Of a stretch of DNA of 17,183 bases, positions 15,419-17,183 are shown in pieces (positions within the stretch are counted from its first letter, which is position 1; every line of letters begins with the position of its first letter). The notes below the pieces were generated by a model. That model ran no database searches, was not told the origin of the DNA, and saw nothing but the letters and a program-made list of their open reading frames with translations. Where the stretch lies: NCBI GenBank assembly GCA_028287545.1, contig JAQBPL010000278.1, forward strand, positions 1-17,183, given 5' to 3'. Source of the stretch: Vulcanimicrobiota bacterium. GTDB lineage: Bacteria; Eremiobacterota; Eremiobacteria; Baltobacterales; Baltobacteraceae. The translations under genes and the position numbers were made by a program.

Positions 15419-15447
15419 TTAGCCGGCCGGCACGCTCCTGCTATACT
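15419..15447 (+). promoter_or_regulatory. Promoter giving a leaderless mRNA
   Basis: A -10 TATACT (15442-15447, five of six matches) preceded by TGC as an extended -10, with a weak -35 TTAGCC (15419-15424) at 17-nt spacing. The start codon ATG 15457 is only 9 nt beyond the -10, so transcription should begin at or within a few bases of the ATG, leaving no room for an SD. Confidence 0.65.
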
Positions 15448-15456
15448 CGCCTTGCA

Positions 15457-15969
15457 ATGGACGCTTTCGCAGGCTTGCTCAGGCCCCTTCATATCGTTGC
15501 CGCCAGCGCGTGGTTCGGCTCGGCCTTGATCTTCCACGGGTTCGTCGAACCCACGGCCGCTGCGCTGGGAAAGAGCGCGGAGCCGTTCTTCTTGCGTTTT
15601 CTCTCAGGGCCATTTCGGACGGCGATTTCGCTCGCGGCAGTGGTGACGATCGCGGCCGGGATGGGGATGTACTGGCACGATTCGAGCGGGTTTACGAACG
15701 GATGGATCTTTTCGGCCACCGGTTTGTCGTATACGACAGGCGGCGTCGCCGCGCTGCTCGCGCTCGTGATCGCCTTGACCGTCACCGGCCCGAATACACT
15801 GAAGTTGGGCGCGCTCGAACGCGAATTCAACGCCAACGGATGGAACCTCGGCGACGCGGACCTCCAGCGATTGCACCGCGCCAAGCGACGTCTGCAATAC
15901 GGCGGCCGAATCGGCACGGGATTATTGTTTGTGGCACTCGTGGCCATGGTTGTCGCTCGCGCGCTGTAG
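15457..15969 (+). CDS. Four-helix membrane protein (CopD/DUF2269-like)
   Basis: A 170-aa integral membrane protein with hydrophobic segments at about 9-30, 53-72, 88-110 and 149-168. The opening LLRPLHIVAASAWFGSALIF, with His12 in the first helix and Trp19, and the later LHRAKRRLQYGGRIG just before the last helix recall small four-helix membrane families such as CopD, DUF2269 or DUF4149. Conserved His residues in such proteins can bind haem or copper, but I do not see a full ligand set. A specific function is not claimed. ATG 15457 is fixed by its nearness to the promoter at 15442-15447. The gene diverges from the lipid operon and may share regulation with it through the palindrome at 15403-15418. 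Confidence 0.85.
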   Translation: MDAFAGLLRPLHIVAASAWFGSALIFHGFVEPTAAALGKSAEPFFLRFLSGPFRTAISLAAVVTIAAGMGMYWHDSSGFTNGWIFSATGLSYTTGGVAALLALVIALTVTGPNTLKLGALEREFNANGWNLGDADLQRLHRAKRRLQYGGRIGTGLLFVALVAMVVARAL

Positions 15970-16021
15970 AAAGAAGAACCCACATGCGAGAGTGCCTAGC
16001 ATCTCCGACGAACGAGCAACG

Positions 16022-16330
16022 ATGAGCGAGTCCAACTCCGATCGAGAGCCTCCAGGCTTTGCCCCGACCGATAAGATAGCGCCCTACGGCGGGATTTCGT
16101 CGGCTTTCTTTAGGCTCGTCGGCCTCGGGGACGTGCTGTTCATCTCGAACGAGTCGCGCTTGCGCGACATTCGAGACTCGGCTGCATCCGGTACGCCGAT
16201 GGATGCACTCTACGCCCGTATCCGTGAGCTATACGGCGTTGATGTGTCCGGCCTTGACCTTCTCGTCGACATCTTTGAGCAGATACAAAGTGGGCCCGTC
16301 TATCAAGAATGGCTCAAGTCTCAACAGTAA
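16022..16330 (+). CDS. Hypothetical protein, 102 aa
   Basis: I do not recognise this family. The protein is small, soluble and acidic, with no signal peptide or membrane segment. Residues 1-20 are polar and probably disordered; about 22-45 contains GGISSAFFRLVGLGDVLFIS; and 45-102 looks helical (ESRLRDIRDSAASG, MDALYARIRELYGV, LDLLVDIFEQIQ, YQEWLKSQQ). It lies 52 nt after the membrane protein gene in the same direction, so the two probably share an mRNA. A 13-codon frame with a purine-rich stretch before it (ATG 15984, stop 16023-16025) ends on this gene's ATG as ATGA, so coupling is possible. GTG 15992 is an alternative in-frame start but has poorer spacing to the purine tract. Confidence 0.65.
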   Translation: MSESNSDREPPGFAPTDKIAPYGGISSAFFRLVGLGDVLFISNESRLRDIRDSAASGTPMDALYARIRELYGVDVSGLDLLVDIFEQIQSGPVYQEWLKSQQ

Positions 16331-16371
16331 CGAGGGCCTCGTCGCTGCAACTCGCCAGGCCCGGAAATTCA

Positions 16372-16401
16372 ACAGGCACCGTAATTTCCTACGGTGCCTG
16401 T
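16372..16401. terminator. 12-bp-stem hairpin, probable bidirectional terminator
   Basis: The arms ACAGGCACCGTA (16372-16383) and TACGGTGCCTGT (16390-16401) pair perfectly around a six-base loop. On the plus strand the stem is followed by CGTTTCTC and on the minus strand by TGAATTTCC, both only moderately T-rich. It sits between the convergent 102-aa gene and tRNA-Ile and probably ends both transcripts. Confidence 0.75.
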
Positions 16402-16409
16402 CGTTTCTC

Positions 16410-16486
16410 TGGTGGGCCATCCTGGGTTCGAACCAGGGACCTCATGCTTATCAAGCATGCGCTCTAACCAACTGAGCTAATGGCCC
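16410..16486 (-). tRNA. tRNA-Ile (anticodon GAT), CCA encoded
   Basis: The minus strand folds into a complete 77-nt cloverleaf including the encoded ACCA end. The acceptor is GGGCCAT/ATGGCCC, D arm GCTC/GAGC, anticodon arm CATGC/GCATG with loop TTGATAA (anticodon GAT), and T arm CCTGG-TTCGAAC-CCAGG. Unlike tRNA-Ala(TGC) in this window, CCA is present in the DNA. A strong promoter lies just upstream and a 12-bp hairpin just downstream, so it is an independent single-gene unit rather than part of an rRNA operon. Confidence 0.98.
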
Positions 16487-16503
16487 GGAGCGGGGGACGA
16501 CTT

Positions 16504-16532
16504 AGTGTATTGGAGCCCCGGGCCCTTGTCAA
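16504..16532 (-). promoter_or_regulatory. Sigma70-type promoter of tRNA-Ile
   Basis: On the minus strand a consensus -35 TTGACA (16532-16527), a 17-nt spacer and -10 TACACT (16509-16504, four of six matches) place the start near 16497, about 11 nt before the tRNA. A GC-rich discriminator follows, as is usual for stable RNA genes. Confidence 0.8.
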
Positions 16533-16544
16533 CGTCGGTCAGCG

Positions 16545-16856
16545 TCAAATCATTTTGATCCAGGCTCCCATGAGCGCGTCGTCTTTCTTGACCTGTTCCA
16601 TCGCCAGGTCGCGCAGGGCGTTCGCCTCGCGCTGGAGTTCGGCGCGCTCCTGCATCATGCGGTCGAACGCCGCCTGCTGCTCCAGCAGGGCGATGTCTTC
16701 CGGCCCGGCCGGCGCGGCCGGATGCGCGGGGTGTGTGGGGTGGGCCGCCGCCGGGTGTGGGACGGCGGCGGCCTTGGCGCCCGCCGCCCGGGACGTCCCT
16801 CGGGACGTCGCCGGAGCGGTGCGGGCGAGCGGTGGTCGGACGGCGATGATCTCCAT
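16545..16856 (-). CDS. Small coiled-coil protein, paralogue of its upstream neighbour
   Basis: A 103-aa protein of unknown family. Residues 1-50 are low complexity (Ala, Pro, His: HPAAAHPTHPAHPAAPAG) and probably disordered. Residues 52-103 form one long amphipathic helix: EDIALLEQQAAFDRMMQE, RAELQREANALRDLAMEQ, then a tail ending WIKMI. The helix aligns without gaps with the C-terminal helix of the next gene: FDxM, ERxELxR, LRDxAMxQ and K-x-D are shared. The start ATG overlaps the upstream stop by one base (TGATG), so the two are translationally coupled. It ends about 12 nt before the tRNA-Ile -35 box. No signal peptide is seen. A structural or secretion-related role is possible but nothing in the sequence proves it. 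Confidence 0.75.
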   Translation of the reverse strand: MEIIAVRPPLARTAPATSRGTSRAAGAKAAAVPHPAAAHPTHPAHPAAPAGPEDIALLEQQAAFDRMMQERAELQREANALRDLAMEQVKKDDALMGAWIKMI

Positions 16857-17183
16857 CAGCCGATCGAGCGGATGAACTCTTTGGTGATTTCGTTGTCGGC
16901 CTTGCGTTGCTGCATGGCGACGTCGCGCAGGGTGTTCTGCTGTCGTAAGAGCTCCGAGCGCTCCGAGGTCATCTCGTCGAACTGCTGCGACTGCGCCTGG
17001 AGCTGAAGCTGGAACATCAGCTGCTGCGCCTCGAGACCCTGGGTCGCCGCAAGATACCCGCCGTTGAGTAGATCCTGGCCGGTGTTGGCGACGCCGCCGA
17101 CGTTATTGGCGCCCGTGCCGCCGAACCCGCCGGTCAGGGCGCCGGCGCCGATGGTCAGCGGATTGCCGCCCATGAGCGCGCCC
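16856..17183 (-). CDS. Small Gly-rich coiled-coil protein (5' end beyond window)
   Basis: At least 105 residues from ATG 17173, but the frame stays open to the window edge (GALMGG continues the Gly-rich pattern) and no SD is visible, so the true start probably lies outside. The first 40 residues are Gly/Ala/Asn-rich (GAGALTGGFGGTGANNVGG). After NTGQDLLNGGYLAATQG comes a long Gln-rich amphipathic helix (about 45-105): LMFQLQLQAQSQQFDEM, ERSELLRQQNTLRDVAMQ, QRKADNEITKEFIRSIG. This C-terminal part is paralogous to the downstream 103-aa protein. No signal peptide or membrane helix is seen in the visible part. Family and function are not recognised. The pair likely belongs to a longer operon to the right. 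Confidence 0.75.
   Translation of the reverse strand, partial: GALMGGNPLTIGAGALTGGFGGTGANNVGGVANTGQDLLNGGYLAATQGLEAQQLMFQLQLQAQSQQFDEMTSERSELLRQQNTLRDVAMQQRKADNEITKEFIRSIG

Noticed and set aside
458..16486. The whole stretch between the two tRNA genes as an integrated island
   Set aside because: No integrase, transposase, tRNA-end direct repeat or clear base-composition break is seen.
16545..17183. The small helical proteins as type III secretion needle or translocon subunits
   Set aside because: Size and helical C-termini alone are not enough; no family motif and no secretion-apparatus gene is in the window.

Overview
The window comes from a high-GC bacterium with short intergenic gaps and sigma70-type promoters (TTGACA / TAnnnT). 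I cannot place it taxonomically from the sequence alone. The mix of a class I HMG-CoA reductase, a BtaA-like enzyme, a DyP peroxidase and stand-alone tRNA-Ala and tRNA-Ile genes would suit a deep-branching or poorly cultured phylum. That is an impression, not an assignment.

Left part (1-5902). It opens with the 5' end of a small secreted protein gene on the minus strand that runs off the edge. Next is tRNA-Ala(TGC), also on the minus strand, with a strong intrinsic terminator. Plus-strand genes follow: a cytoplasmic prolyl oligopeptidase (695-2761), a short decayed lectin-like (LamG) remnant on the opposite strand (2803-2950), a secreted protein with three Cys-rich InlB-B-like repeats (2972-3853), and a two-gene DyP unit with its own promoter (159-aa companion protein plus DyP-type haem peroxidase, 4017-5902).

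Centre (5909-15318, minus strand). A compact seven-gene operon is transcribed from about 15.3 kb down to 5.9 kb. In order it encodes class I HMG-CoA reductase, a UbiA-family prenyltransferase, a PEP-synthase/rifampin-phosphotransferase-like enzyme, a BtaA-like 3-amino-3-carboxypropyl transferase (DUF3419), a two-part membrane protein (phytol/dolichol kinase domain plus a DUF92/VTE6-like half), a GNAT-type acyltransferase and an OleC-like acyl-AMP ligase. All six junctions overlap (8, 4, 4, 4, 4 and 4 nt), so the genes look translationally coupled. Taken together the enzymes could supply mevalonate, phosphorylate and transfer a prenyl group, attach a SAM-derived aminocarboxypropyl group and add an acyl group. 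I infer an uncharacterised isoprenoid or amino-lipid pathway, and this is the most interesting part of the window.

Right part (15319-17183). A 138-bp divergent intergenic region holds a perfect 16-bp inverted repeat placed like an activator site, and a promoter that would give a leaderless mRNA for a four-helix membrane protein. A 102-aa hypothetical gene follows. Then come a 12-bp-stem hairpin, tRNA-Ile(GAT) on the minus strand with encoded CCA and a near-consensus promoter, and two overlapping minus-strand genes for small paralogous coiled-coil proteins, the second running off the right edge.
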